A stretch of 64,000 nt of DNA from CAVQBJ01 sp963819075. GTDB lineage: Bacteria > Actinomycetota > Thermoleophilia > Solirubrobacterales > Solirubrobacteraceae. Shown piece after piece: positions 39,363 through 48,288 of the stretch. The notes under the pieces were generated by a model. It did not search any database and had not been told where the DNA came from. It was given only the letters and a program-made list of their open reading frames with translations. The DNA lies in NCBI GenBank assembly GCA_963819075.1, contig CAWFUP010000002.1, positions 1,116,001 to 1,180,000 on the forward strand. The letters are read 5' to 3'. The position numbers were made by a program, and so were the translations under genes. Numbering within the stretch: the stretch's first letter is position 1; the number at the start of each line of letters is the position of its first letter.

Positions 39363-39929
39363 CTAACGCAGACTGCTGGCCAGGCACAGCACGCCACCAT
39401 TCTTCTCGAAATAGCGCTGGTGATATTCCTCGGCGCGATGGAACGTCGATGCGGGCAAGATCTCGGTCGTGATGGCGCGGCCGCGCGACCGCTGTTCAGT
39501 GGCGCGCGACGCTTCAGCCAGCAATAGCTGCTCCGGCGTATGCGTGAAGATCGCCGAGCGATATTGATCTCCGAAGTCCCATCCCTGGTGCCCTCGCGAG
39601 GTCGGATCGTGGATGGCCGAGAAGACCTCGAGCAACTCGCTGTAGGTGCGCTGCGCCGGGTCGAACCAGGTCTCCACGGCCTCGGCATGACAGGTTTCGC
39701 CGTGGCAGACCTGATCGTAGGTCGGGCTGCTCTCGTGCACACCGGTGTAACCAACGGCGGTGCGCAGCACGCCTTCGATCTCGCGAAATGCCGTTTCGAT
39801 ACCCCAGAAGCATCCTGCCGCGAAGGTGGCGGATTGCGCGCCCGGCGGGCCGGCGTCGGGTGACCTGGCCGCGCGGTCGGCGGGTGCGCCGGCTGGGAGC
39901 TGGGTCTGTCGCGTGCCGTCATTCGACAT
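39363..39929 (-). CDS. msrA: Peptide-methionine (S)-S-oxide reductase, copy 2
   Basis: 188 residues, alignable end to end with copy 1. Catalytic GCFWG is present and most core segments are identical (e.g. SRGHQGWDFGDQYRSAIFTH). One notable change is TCHAEAV instead of TGHAEAV, which places an extra cysteine in the active-site region. The N-terminal extension differs. A long imperfect palindrome lies ~93 bp upstream. Confidence 0.95.
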   Translation of the reverse strand: MSNDGTRQTQLPAGAPADRAARSPDAGPPGAQSATFAAGCFWGIETAFREIEGVLRTAVGYTGVHESSPTYDQVCHGETCHAEAVETWFDPAQRTYSELLEVFSAIHDPTSRGHQGWDFGDQYRSAIFTHTPEQLLLAEASRATEQRSRGRAITTEILPASTFHRAEEYHQRYFEKNGGVLCLASSLR

Positions 39930-40021
39930 GAGTTCGGTCGGTGCGTATCCGGTTGCGTCAGGTTGCGGCCCTGGGGGCGGGGTCAGGGCCGTCTGTCGGC
40001 TCGTTCGGGCAGCCGATTCGC

Positions 40022-40074
40022 CGGGGGTGCACGTCCTTTCCGTGAGATATTCATAGAAACGACGTGCACCCCCG
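40022..40074. repeat. 53-bp imperfect palindrome upstream of msrA copy 2
   Basis: Outer arms CGGGGGTGCACGTC (40022-40035) and GACGTGCACCCCCG (40061-40074) are perfect 14-mers. After one mismatch the pairing resumes with TTTC/GAAA and then TGA/TCA near the centre, around GATAT. It could be a stable RNA hairpin, a cruciform or a composite operator. Confidence 0.7.
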
Positions 40075-40290
40075 AATGCATTAGCGCTAACGCAGCTAAC
40101 CGGATACGGACGAGTTCGGTCTTTCCACGGCGTGGCGTGTACGAGTGAGGCGCGCGCCCTGCATGAGTGTGCGCCCGGCGGTGGCCCGCCGACGCTCCGT
40201 TTTCGTCGACCGCAAAGTCTCGGTGCCAGGCACGCCCATTACGCGCCGGGGGGAGCGCCGATGAACGCGCTGGCACGTCCGCGACACCCC
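40075..40290. other. Intergenic stretch
   Basis: No gene seen; GCGCTAACGCAG-like sequence near 40084 has no assigned role. Confidence 0.35.
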
Positions 40291-40322
40291 AAGCGGGCCG
40301 CTGCAGATGCAGCGGCCCGCTT
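40291..40322. terminator. Bidirectional terminator hairpin
   Basis: AAGCGGGCCGCTGCA and TGCAGCGGCCCGCTT, perfect 15-bp arms with a 2-nt centre, 30 bp past the stop of the membrane-protein gene. Confidence 0.75.
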
Positions 40323-40351
40323 TCCGGCTGCTCTGCCGTGGAGCCCGACGG

Positions 40352-40885
40352 CTACATGCTCGGCTCGGCAACCGCCACGCGGCCGGGCCGCCCGTTCGCC
40401 CCCGCCTGGCTGCGAACGACGAGGCTCAGCGTCCGCGTCGTCGCCATCGCGAGGGCCACGAGGATGAGCGCGTTGGTGAGCGCGTCGGCCGTGACGTGGT
40501 GGGCCACCATCCAGGTGTCGAGGCTGCCCGAGAACCAATGCTGTGCGCCGTAGATGAACGCCAGCCGTCCCGCGGCCGCCGCGGCCCAGATGACGGCGTA
40601 GCCGACGCCGGCGCGCGAGAACGTCTCGCCGGTCCGGTCGTCGTGCTCGATGCTCACCAGGCCGCCGGCGAGGAGGCCGAGCAGGATTCCGGTGCCGGCG
40701 CCTGCGAGCTCGATCGCGAGGCCGGCGCCGCTGGTCGCGAACGCGGTCAGGTAGAGGGCTCCGGCACCGGCGGCGATCATCAGGGGACGGATCAGGCGGT
40801 GCGTGGTGATGGCCCGGCGTCCGAGGTCTGAGGTGAACACGCCGATGAGGATGGCGACGGTGAGGATGATGGCGCTGGTCGGCAT
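40352..40885 (-). CDS. Integral membrane protein divergent from a two-component system
   Basis: 177 residues with about five membrane segments (SAIILTVAILIGVFTS, LMIAAGAGALYLTAFA, GTGILLGLLAGGLVSIEHDDR, GYAVIWAAAAAGRLAFIYG, ALTNALILVALAMATT). The family resembles DUF1453/CcdC-type proteins. It is divergently placed 87 bp from the histidine kinase gene, a common arrangement for a target of that kinase. Function unknown. Confidence 0.7.
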   Translation of the reverse strand: MPTSAIILTVAILIGVFTSDLGRRAITTHRLIRPLMIAAGAGALYLTAFATSGAGLAIELAGAGTGILLGLLAGGLVSIEHDDRTGETFSRAGVGYAVIWAAAAAGRLAFIYGAQHWFSGSLDTWMVAHHVTADALTNALILVALAMATTRTLSLVVRSQAGANGRPGRVAVAEPSM

Positions 40886-40972
40886 TTGAGGCTCCTTGTC
40901 CGGTGCTTGGCTGATGACGACAAGGTCGCAGCGGGGAGGAGCCGTGTCGTCGGAGCGTGGGACGATCTGCGG

Positions 40973-42139
40973 GTGGATCCTGCGGCGCGTCTCCACCCGA
41001 ACCTCCACCCAGCCGCGGATGTGGCGCAGGGCCGGTTGATCCAGCTTGCCCGCCTGGTCGGGCTTGCCCTCGTGGACGTTCAGGTGGCGCTGAGCTCGCG
41101 CCACGCCGGCCCGGGCTGGTTACTCGTCGTCCTTGCGCTCATCGCCAACGCGGCAGCGCTGGTCTGGCTGTCCGGGCGTCCCGGAGACGCCTTGGTTCAA
41201 GCGTCCGCGCTCGGCGTCATGGGTGGCGCGGGCGGACTGCTCGGGGCCCTGCAGCACGGCAGCGCGGCGCTCGTGTTCCCAGGAGTCGCCGTCGCCGTCG
41301 CCGTCGCCGACGGCTCCGTGCTCGCCGCGCTTGCGACCGGCGCCGTCTCGCTGGTGGCGCTCGAGTTGGGCGTGCTGTGGGCTGGCCTTGGCGCGAGCGG
41401 GGCGCTCGGGTATGCGGCGATCCTCCTCGGAGCGGCGCTGCTCGGACTGACCCGCCGGCAATACGTCGCACAGGGCCGCGCGGCCCAGGAGCTCGTCGCC
41501 CAGACGCGGCAGGCGGAGGCGGCGACCCGCCGGGCCGCCGCCCTCGATGAACGCACGCGCATCGCGCGCGACATCCACGATGTGCTCGCTCACGCGCTCG
41601 GTGGTCTGACGGTTCAGCTGCAGGCGGCCGAGCTGCTGCTCACGGAGCGGGGCGACGTCGAGGATGCGTTGCAGCGGATCCGCGGCTCCCAGCGCACGGC
41701 GCGTGAGGGGCTCGTGGAGGCACGACGCGCGGTCGCGGCGCTGCGCAGCGATGCGCCCCCGCTTGCGGAGGCCCTCTCCGGGCTCGTGGACTCCCATCGC
41801 GATCACGGCGATCGCGGCGAGCTGGTCGTCGAGGGTGCCGTGCGGGCGCTGCCCCCCGAGGCCTCGCTCGCGTTGATGCGCACGGTCCAGGAGGCGCTGA
41901 CGAACGCCCGCCGCCACGCACCCGGCGCGGAGGTTCGCGTGTGCCTGACCTATCAACCCGAGAGCACGAGCGTGATCGTCAGCAACCAAGCGGCATCAAC
42001 GCCCGTGTTGGGGTCCGCTGACCCGACGGGGGGATACGGTCTGGCTGGTATGCGCGAACGCCTCGAGCTCGCCGGGGGTCGCCTCGCCGCCGGGCCAAGC
42101 CCGGACGGCTGGACGGTGCGCGCCGAGGTTCCCGCGTGA
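40973..42139 (+). CDS. NarL-type sensor histidine kinase
   Basis: 388 residues from GTG 40973. About five hydrophobic N-terminal segments form a membrane sensor without a large extracellular loop. The HisKA_3 dimerisation helix ERTRIARDIHDVLAHALGGLTVQL has the phospho-acceptor H202. The HATPase part has EALTNARRHAPGAEV (N-box) and GGYGLAGMRERLELAGG (G-box). It overlaps the response regulator by 4 bp. The signal is unknown; the divergent membrane gene is a candidate target. Confidence 0.92.
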   Translation: MDPAARLHPNLHPAADVAQGRLIQLARLVGLALVDVQVALSSRHAGPGWLLVVLALIANAAALVWLSGRPGDALVQASALGVMGGAGGLLGALQHGSAALVFPGVAVAVAVADGSVLAALATGAVSLVALELGVLWAGLGASGALGYAAILLGAALLGLTRRQYVAQGRAAQELVAQTRQAEAATRRAAALDERTRIARDIHDVLAHALGGLTVQLQAAELLLTERGDVEDALQRIRGSQRTAREGLVEARRAVAALRSDAPPLAEALSGLVDSHRDHGDRGELVVEGAVRALPPEASLALMRTVQEALTNARRHAPGAEVRVCLTYQPESTSVIVSNQAASTPVLGSADPTGGYGLAGMRERLELAGGRLAAGPSPDGWTVRAEVPA

Positions 42140-42789
42140 ACTCCGCGCTGCGCGTGCTGGTCGTCGACGATCAGCAGATCGTGCGCGAGGGACTGGCCAC
42201 GGTCCTGGACCTGCTGCCCGACGTCAGCGTCGTCGGTAGCGCCGCGAACGGTGCCGAGGCGCTCGAGCTCGTCGCTCGCCGCCGGCCTGACGTCGTGCTG
42301 ATGGACCTGCACATGCCCGAGCTCGACGGAGTGGCGGCGACGCGTCGGATTGTCGCCGAGCACCCGTCCAGCGCAGTGCTCGTCCTCACGACGTTCGGCG
42401 AGGACGACGACGCACTCGAGGCACTGCGCGCCGGCGCCCGAGGCGTCCTGACCAAGGACGCGGGGCATCAGGAGATCGCCCGCGCCCTGCACCAGGCCGC
42501 GGCCGGGCACATGACCCTCGCCCCGCCGCTGCAGGCGCGCCTGCTCGCCGCGGCCGCACCACCGGACGTGCCCGTCCGGACCGAACTGCCCGACGGTCTC
42601 ACCGCACGGGAGGCAGAGGTGCTCGGGCTGATCGCTGCCGGTTTCACCAACCGCGAGATCGCCGAGCGCCTCGTCGTCTCCGAGGCGACGGTCAAGACCC
42701 ACGTCAACCACGTGTTCGCAAAGATCGGCGCTCGCGATCGCGCGGCCGCGATCAACTACGCCGACGAGCACGCACTCCGGCCCTCGTGA
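42136..42789 (+). CDS. NarL/LuxR-family response regulator
   Basis: 217 residues. The receiver has D57 in VLMDLHMPELDG and conserved VVDDQQIVREGL acidic residues. The C-terminal LuxR helix-turn-helix is LTAREAEVLGLIAAGFTNREIAERLVVSEATVKTHVNHVFAKIG. Start GTG overlaps the kinase stop. Cognate partner of the upstream kinase. Confidence 0.95.
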   Translation: MNSALRVLVVDDQQIVREGLATVLDLLPDVSVVGSAANGAEALELVARRRPDVVLMDLHMPELDGVAATRRIVAEHPSSAVLVLTTFGEDDDALEALRAGARGVLTKDAGHQEIARALHQAAAGHMTLAPPLQARLLAAAAPPDVPVRTELPDGLTAREAEVLGLIAAGFTNREIAERLVVSEATVKTHVNHVFAKIGARDRAAAINYADEHALRPS

Positions 42790-42860
42790 TTGAGGACAGC
42801 CCCTGACCTAAATCGTCCGTACGTTCCACCGTGAATGTCAACAAGCCAGAAGGGAGCACC

Positions 42861-43751
42861 ATGCTCGAGCGAGACGGATACCTACCCGGCGTCCCATGCT
42901 GGATCGACACCAGTCAGCCCGATCCCCAGGCCGCCGTCGCCTTCTACAGCGGCCTCTTCGGATGGGATTTCGAGGATGTCATGCCGCCGGACTCGGCTGG
43001 CAAGTACTTCATCGCTCGCCTCCGCGGGGGCGACGTCGCCGCGGTCGGGTCGCAGGCCGAGGGCGGGCCACCGCTTGCCGTGTGGAAGACGTACATCTGG
43101 GTTGAGAGCGCCGACGAGACCGCCTCGAAGGTGACAGACGCCGGCGGGCGCGTTGTGGTCGAGCCGTTCGACGTGATGGACGCGGGCCGGATGGCGGTGT
43201 TCACCGATCCCGAGGGGGCCGCGTTCTGCGTCTGGCAGGCCAAGGAGCACAAGGGCGCGCAGGTCGTCAACGAACCCGGCTCGCTGAACTTCAACGGACT
43301 GAACACGCGCAAACCGGACGCCGCGAAGTCCTTCTACGGCTCGGTGTTCGGCTGGCAGACGCTCGGTCTCGGACCCGGCGCCGCGATGTGGCGGCTACCG
43401 GGCTACGGCGACTTCCTGGAGCAGAGCGATCCCGGGCTCCGCGAGCGCATGGCACAGACCGGCGCTCCGCAGGGCTTCGAGGACGTGGTGGCGACCCTCA
43501 ATCCGATCGCGCCCGACCAACCCGACATCCCGCCGCACTGGAGCGTGACGTTCGCGGTCGATGATGCCGACGCCACCGCCGACCGGGCGGAGCAGCTCGG
43601 CGGCCAGGTCGTCGTGCCGCCGTTCGACGCCCCGTGGGTCAGGATGACGGTCATCACCGATCCGCAGGGCGCGACGTTCACCGCGAGCAAGTTCGTACCG
43701 GAGAACCGCGACCGCGCAACCCAAGCGAACTCGACGGTCGCGGCCGCATAG
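42861..43751 (+). CDS. Two-domain VOC (glyoxalase/bleomycin-resistance fold) protein
   Basis: 296 residues from ATG 42861, with AGAAGGGAG 5 bp upstream. Two VOC modules: GVPCWIDTSQPDPQAAVAFYSGLFGWDFED (residues ~10-135) and GSLNFNGLNTRKPDAAKSFYGSVFGWQT (~145-275), the latter closing with VRMTVITDPQGATFTASKF. Such proteins bind small molecules or metals; relatives include antibiotic-binding proteins. Followed by a strong terminator. Confidence 0.92.
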   Translation: MLERDGYLPGVPCWIDTSQPDPQAAVAFYSGLFGWDFEDVMPPDSAGKYFIARLRGGDVAAVGSQAEGGPPLAVWKTYIWVESADETASKVTDAGGRVVVEPFDVMDAGRMAVFTDPEGAAFCVWQAKEHKGAQVVNEPGSLNFNGLNTRKPDAAKSFYGSVFGWQTLGLGPGAAMWRLPGYGDFLEQSDPGLRERMAQTGAPQGFEDVVATLNPIAPDQPDIPPHWSVTFAVDDADATADRAEQLGGQVVVPPFDAPWVRMTVITDPQGATFTASKFVPENRDRATQANSTVAAA

Positions 43752-43777
43752 CCGAACGGTTCGCTCGGCACCGCTCG

Positions 43778-43804
43778 GGCCTGCCCGGCTCCGCCGGGCA
43801 GGCC
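43778..43804. terminator. Terminator hairpin after the VOC gene
   Basis: GGCCTGCCCGGC and GCCGGGCAGGCC, perfect 12-bp arms with a 3-nt loop, followed by TTG. Confidence 0.8.
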
Positions 43805-43926
43805 TTGCGCGCGGTGGCCCGAAGCCGGTGCGCCTCACCCGTCACCGCATCAATACAACCTCCCGCGCGCGGCGGCCTAACGTCCGCCCCGGACGCACAT
43901 CGTCAACCCGACTGGGAGGATTCTCC

Positions 43927-46299
43927 ATGCCTAACAGGCGCTCTCGCGCTCGCGGCTGGTTGCGGGCGACAGCAATTGCGGCGCTGGTGACCGGCGGTGT
44001 CACGGTGCTCGCGGCCACTCCGGCCGCGGCGGTGACCCAGACCGCGTCTCAGTGCGCGTTTCCGAATTCGCAGTACCAGCACGTCATCTACGTGCAGTTC
44101 GATAACACGCATCTCCGGCGCGATAACCCGAACGTGCCCTCTGACCTGGAGCAGATTCCGGCGCTGCGCGACTTCCTCGCCGATAACGGCTCGCTGATGG
44201 CCAACGACCACACGATCCTCATCTCCCATACCGCCGGCGGAATCGTCAGCTCGCTGACCGGGCTGTATCCGGATCGCAACGGCATCAACGTCGCGAACTC
44301 CTACCAGTTCTTCACCGGCGATCCCCTCTCCACCGGATTCGCGTCGGCCTTCTCCTACTGGACCGACCCGGTTGGCGGCGGCGACAAACTGCCCAACCTC
44401 GTGACGACGGGCGGCGCCAACACGCCGGCGCCCTGGACGCCCTACGTCGACAGCGGCTGCGACGTCGGCGCCGTGGCGACGGCCAATATCGAGCTCGAGA
44501 ACACCTCGACGGGCGCCTCCGGCGACATCACGAAGGTGTTCGGCAACGGGTTGAGCGGTCTCAGCTCGCCGCAGGCCGCGATCGCCCAGCACGACAGCGC
44601 CGAGGTGACCACCGATCTCGAAGGCGTCTCGATCCACTGCGCGCTCGCCGACAGCGGGCCCGGGGGGCTGTGCTCGAGCGCCAACGGGGGCCGGCCGGAC
44701 ACGCTGCCCGGCCAGACGGTGACACCCAACGGGCTGTTCGGCGCGCTGTACGCCAACCAGGTGCTCTCGCGCCCCGGCCAGCTCACGCCGGCGACCACGG
44801 ACGCGAACTCCCCGACGTTCAACGGCCAGACGGTCCCGACCGCGGCGCCGCCGGTCAAGGACGTCTTCAACTACACGGCGAGCCCGGGGATCACGAACCC
44901 GGCGAGCCAGGTGATCGGCGACTCCTCGGGGCATCCTGGGTTCCCGGGCTTTGACCCGTCCGCGGCTCAGACCCTCGGGTACATCGCGGCGATGCAGGAG
45001 GCCGGCGTGCCGGTCACCTTCGCCTACATCGCCGACGCGCACGACGACCACACCGGCGTGAACAACTTCAACGCCTTCGGACCGGGCCAGGCCGGCTACG
45101 TGGCCCAGCTGCAGGCGGAGAACGTGGCCTTCAAGGCCTTCTTCGACCGGCTCGCCCAGGACGGCATCAACAAGAGCAACACGCTGTTCGTGTTCACGGT
45201 CGACGAGGGTGACCACTACGCGGGCGGCCCGCCGACCAACCCGGGCTGCGACGGCGTCACCGTTCCGTGCACCTACGGCACCGGCACGACCGGACCGAAC
45301 AGCGTCGGCGAGCAGGACGTCGACCTCGTCAATGCCCTGAAGGCCGAGACCAACGACACGATCGGGTTCGACGTGCACGCCGACTCGGCGCCGACGTTCT
45401 ACGTGCACGGCTCGTCCTCGACGTCGGGTCCGAGCCCGAACGACCCGAGCGTCCGCGCGCTCGAGCGCGATGTGAGTCAGCTGACGCTCACCAACGCCCG
45501 CACCGGCGCGACCGACCGGGTCACGCAGCACATCGCCACGCAGACCGACGAGGCGATCCTGCACATGGTCAACGCCGATCCATCGCGGACGCCGTCGTTC
45601 ACGCTGTTCGGCAATCCCGACTACTACTACGAGCAGGAGGGATCGTTCGGGTACACGTGCCCAAGCACGTCGACCACGCCGGGTTGCCCGGCCGTGGGCA
45701 ACGCCTTCGCCTGGAACCACGGCGATGACAACCCCGTGATCGGCAACACGTGGTTCGGCATGGTCGGGCCGAACATCCGCCACCTCGGGCAGACCGCGGA
45801 CGTGTGGACCGACCACGCGGACCTGCGGCCGACGATGCTCGAGGCCCTCGGCCTCACGAGCAGCTACGCGAACGACGGGCGCGTCGTCACGCAGGTGCTC
45901 GATCCGAGCGCGCTGCCGAGCGCCATGCGCACGGCGTTGCCGTTCGTCGAGGCGCTCGGTGCGGTCTACAAGCAGCTGAACGCCCCATTCGGGCAGTTCG
46001 ATAGCGACAGCGAGATCGTGTCCACCCGGGCGGCGGCAAGCCATTCGCCCGGAGATGCGGTCTACCAGGCCTGGGATGCTCAGTTGCAGGCCTGTTTGAG
46101 CGCGCGCAACGACGTCGCGTCGTCGATCAGCGCACTGCTGAACGCCGAGGAGTTCGGCGGCGCTGCACCGGCCTACGGCCAGATGCTGTCGCAGTGGTTC
46201 TCCTCTGAGCGGCTCATTGCTGACATGTACGTGCTCGCGAAGCTGCCCGTCGCGCCGCGGCGGTTGCTGTGCGACACGACGCCCGGCGGCGGTCACTGA
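43927..46299 (+). CDS. Secreted PF04185-like alkaline phosphatase-family protein
   Basis: 790 residues from ATG 43927 with GGGAGGA 6 bp upstream. The signal peptide spans ~1-37 (ATAIAALVTGGVTVLAATPAAAV). The alkaline-phosphatase-fold core shows VIYVQFDNTHLRRDNPNVPS, ILISHTAGGIVSSLTGLYPDRNG, FTVDEGDHYAGG and HGDDNPVIGNTWFGMVGP, giving several metal-binding Asp/His residues. Much larger than the 396-residue relative at 29352. Likely hydrolyses extracellular phosphoesters; substrate unknown. Terminator-like hairpin follows. Confidence 0.88.
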   Translation: MPNRRSRARGWLRATAIAALVTGGVTVLAATPAAAVTQTASQCAFPNSQYQHVIYVQFDNTHLRRDNPNVPSDLEQIPALRDFLADNGSLMANDHTILISHTAGGIVSSLTGLYPDRNGINVANSYQFFTGDPLSTGFASAFSYWTDPVGGGDKLPNLVTTGGANTPAPWTPYVDSGCDVGAVATANIELENTSTGASGDITKVFGNGLSGLSSPQAAIAQHDSAEVTTDLEGVSIHCALADSGPGGLCSSANGGRPDTLPGQTVTPNGLFGALYANQVLSRPGQLTPATTDANSPTFNGQTVPTAAPPVKDVFNYTASPGITNPASQVIGDSSGHPGFPGFDPSAAQTLGYIAAMQEAGVPVTFAYIADAHDDHTGVNNFNAFGPGQAGYVAQLQAENVAFKAFFDRLAQDGINKSNTLFVFTVDEGDHYAGGPPTNPGCDGVTVPCTYGTGTTGPNSVGEQDVDLVNALKAETNDTIGFDVHADSAPTFYVHGSSSTSGPSPNDPSVRALERDVSQLTLTNARTGATDRVTQHIATQTDEAILHMVNADPSRTPSFTLFGNPDYYYEQEGSFGYTCPSTSTTPGCPAVGNAFAWNHGDDNPVIGNTWFGMVGPNIRHLGQTADVWTDHADLRPTMLEALGLTSSYANDGRVVTQVLDPSALPSAMRTALPFVEALGAVYKQLNAPFGQFDSDSEIVSTRAAASHSPGDAVYQAWDAQLQACLSARNDVASSISALLNAEEFGGAAPAYGQMLSQWFSSERLIADMYVLAKLPVAPRRLLCDTTPGGGH

Positions 46300-46331
46300 T
46301 CGCCGACTGATCGGCCGAAGCGCTGGCGCTT

Positions 46332-46355
46332 CCGGCGGGGCCGTGCCCCCGCCGG
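46332..46355. terminator. Terminator-like hairpin
   Basis: CCGGCGGGG and CCCCGCCGG, 9-bp arms, 6-nt loop, 33 bp after the phosphatase stop and 29 bp before the next start. Confidence 0.6.
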
Positions 46356-46384
46356 GAGCGTCGCGGCGCGATACTGAAGCCGGC

Positions 46385-47092
46385 ATGCTGCCGAGCGACG
46401 AGGCGCACCTCGACAACCCGGCGTACGCGGCGCTGACCGGGCCTCATGCGCACTTCGCGCAGGTGCGCGGGCGCGCGCGCCGGTATACGCCCGACGTCGC
46501 ACCGTTCCTCGCGCTGCCTGCGCAGCCCTCGGCGGAGGACTGGCGAGACGCCGCTGCTCTCCTGCCACCGGGAACCTACGCGGCCATCCGCCAGCCCCCG
46601 TCCGGGGTGCCACCCGGCTGGCAGGTCACCGCGACGTTCGATCTGATGCAGATGGTCGAAGAGCACGTCGCCGGCGCCGAATGCCCGGAGGCGACCTCAC
46701 TCGGCGCCGCCGACGTCCCCGAGATGCTCGAGCTCGTCGCGCAGACCGAACCCGGGCCGTTTCTGAGCCGGACGGTCGAGCTTGGCCGCTACCTCGGGAT
46801 CCGCCGCGACGGCGCACTCGTTGCGATGGCCGGCGAGCGCTTTCGGTTCGACGGCTGGACCGAAATCAGCGCGGTCTGCACGACACCGGGCTATCGCGGT
46901 CGGGGGCTGGCCTCTCGACTGGTCGGCGCGTTGATCGCCGGCATCCAGCTTCGCTCAGAGCGCGTCTTTCTCAATGTTCTCGCCACGAACGCGAGCGCGA
47001 TACGGCTCTATCAACAGCTCGGCTTCCGCACGCGGGGGACCGCGACGCTCGCCGTGGTGACCCGCGCGCCGGCCCAGGACGCGCAGTCATAA
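46385..47092 (+). CDS. GNAT-family N-acetyltransferase
   Basis: 235 residues from ATG 46385. The FR47-like GNAT core is in the C-terminal half: GRYLGIRRDGALVAMAGERFRFDGWTEISAVCTTPGYRGRGLASRLVGAL (acetyl-CoA loop GYRGRGLA) and NASAIRLYQQLGFRTRG. The N-terminal half (~1-110) is a family-specific extension. Substrate unknown. Confidence 0.9.
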   Translation: MLPSDEAHLDNPAYAALTGPHAHFAQVRGRARRYTPDVAPFLALPAQPSAEDWRDAAALLPPGTYAAIRQPPSGVPPGWQVTATFDLMQMVEEHVAGAECPEATSLGAADVPEMLELVAQTEPGPFLSRTVELGRYLGIRRDGALVAMAGERFRFDGWTEISAVCTTPGYRGRGLASRLVGALIAGIQLRSERVFLNVLATNASAIRLYQQLGFRTRGTATLAVVTRAPAQDAQS

Positions 47093-47266
47093 CGACCGAC
47101 CGTGCGCCGCTGCCCCGGCCGGCGTGGCTGAAGACGTCGATATGCGCCGATCACGTCGGCTCATCGTTGGCTGTCGCGGCCAATCGCGCGTGCCTCTCCG
47201 GCCGTGGCCATCTCCGGCCACGACAGCGCCGTCAGCTACATCTACAAGCGCGGCGGGACGTCGGGG

Positions 47267-48181
47267 CTACGCGGCCCGCAACGTGGGCGGCGCCAGACGA
47301 GCCGGCAGGGTCGCCCGCCGGGCATCGGCGTGGCGCTGACTGCGCTCGCGACGCGCTCGACCGCAGGCGGCCTCGACGAACCGAGCGAGCTCCACGGGGC
47401 GTTCACGCTGGGGGTGGTGGCCCATGTGCTCCCAGACGACCACTTGGGCCTCGGGAAAGGCCGACTTCATGCCCTCGATATGTGAGTGCGGTACGAGGCG
47501 GTCCCCGTCACCCCAGACGGCTAGCACCGGGCCGTGGTAGCCGACCTGGCGTCGAAAGAAGGCGTGCCGAGAGCGCCCAGCCTCTGCGATCGCCTCGATC
47601 GCCATCGTCGCTCCTTGGGCGCAGGAGAAGGCATTCCGGCGCAGATGAGCGAGTAGCTCGCGCTCGGGCAGGTGGCCATTGGCGACCATCGTCGCGTACA
47701 CGCCCGCGGCGGTGAGCGGATTCGCCAGCGCGAGCGGAAGGCCGCGACGCAGGAGGGTGCGAACGCCCGGGAGCTGCCCGAGCTCGGACGTCACGAGTCG
47801 GCCGAACCCGACCGGCGCCATCAGCACGAGCGTGGCCACCTCGTCGGGGATGCGCTCGGCCATGGCCGCGGCGACGCCACCGCCGAACGAGTGCCCGACG
47901 AGCGTGAAGTCGCGCACGCCAATCGCCGCGACGGCCTCGACGATGTCGTCCGCGTACGCGGACAGGCGCGCGCGGGAAGGGCCATCGGAGGCACCGAACC
48001 CCGGCAGGTCAACGGCGTAGCACGGACGGTGAGTGGCCTGCGCCAGTCCCTTCCAGCCCTGGGAGGAGTCGAGCAGGCCATGCAGCAACACGAGGGGCGA
48101 GCCGCGGCCGTCCCACCGCTCGACGTTGATACGCCGCCCGTCGGCGAGCGGTACGACGACTGCTTGTGACACACGGCTCAT
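47267..48181 (-). CDS. Alpha/beta hydrolase
   Basis: 304 residues from ATG 48181; a GTG at 48247 would add 22 residues. Hydrolase motifs: LVLLHGLLDSSQGW (oxyanion HG), the nucleophile elbow LVGHSFGGGVAAAMAERIP, an acidic AVWGDGDRLVPHSHIEGM and a catalytic His in EHMGHHPQRERP. The Arg/Ala-rich tail (~285-304) is unusual. Likely an esterase or haloalkane/epoxide-type hydrolase; substrate unknown. Confidence 0.9.
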   Translation of the reverse strand: MSRVSQAVVVPLADGRRINVERWDGRGSPLVLLHGLLDSSQGWKGLAQATHRPCYAVDLPGFGASDGPSRARLSAYADDIVEAVAAIGVRDFTLVGHSFGGGVAAAMAERIPDEVATLVLMAPVGFGRLVTSELGQLPGVRTLLRRGLPLALANPLTAAGVYATMVANGHLPERELLAHLRRNAFSCAQGATMAIEAIAEAGRSRHAFFRRQVGYHGPVLAVWGDGDRLVPHSHIEGMKSAFPEAQVVVWEHMGHHPQRERPVELARFVEAACGRARRERSQRHADARRATLPARLAPPTLRAA

Positions 48182-48288
48182 GCCCGAGTAATCGTCCGCG
48201 CAACTACCGTTCTTGAGGCCGTCTAGGACGCGGCGCGCCGACTCCACCGCTTCGCCCTAGCCCCCACGGACCCCGGGACGCCGGATGG

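Noticed and set aside
43903..46416. 837-residue minus-strand ORF
   Set aside because: Antisense to the secreted phosphoesterase, which has a signal peptide and family motifs; the ORF is a high-GC shadow.
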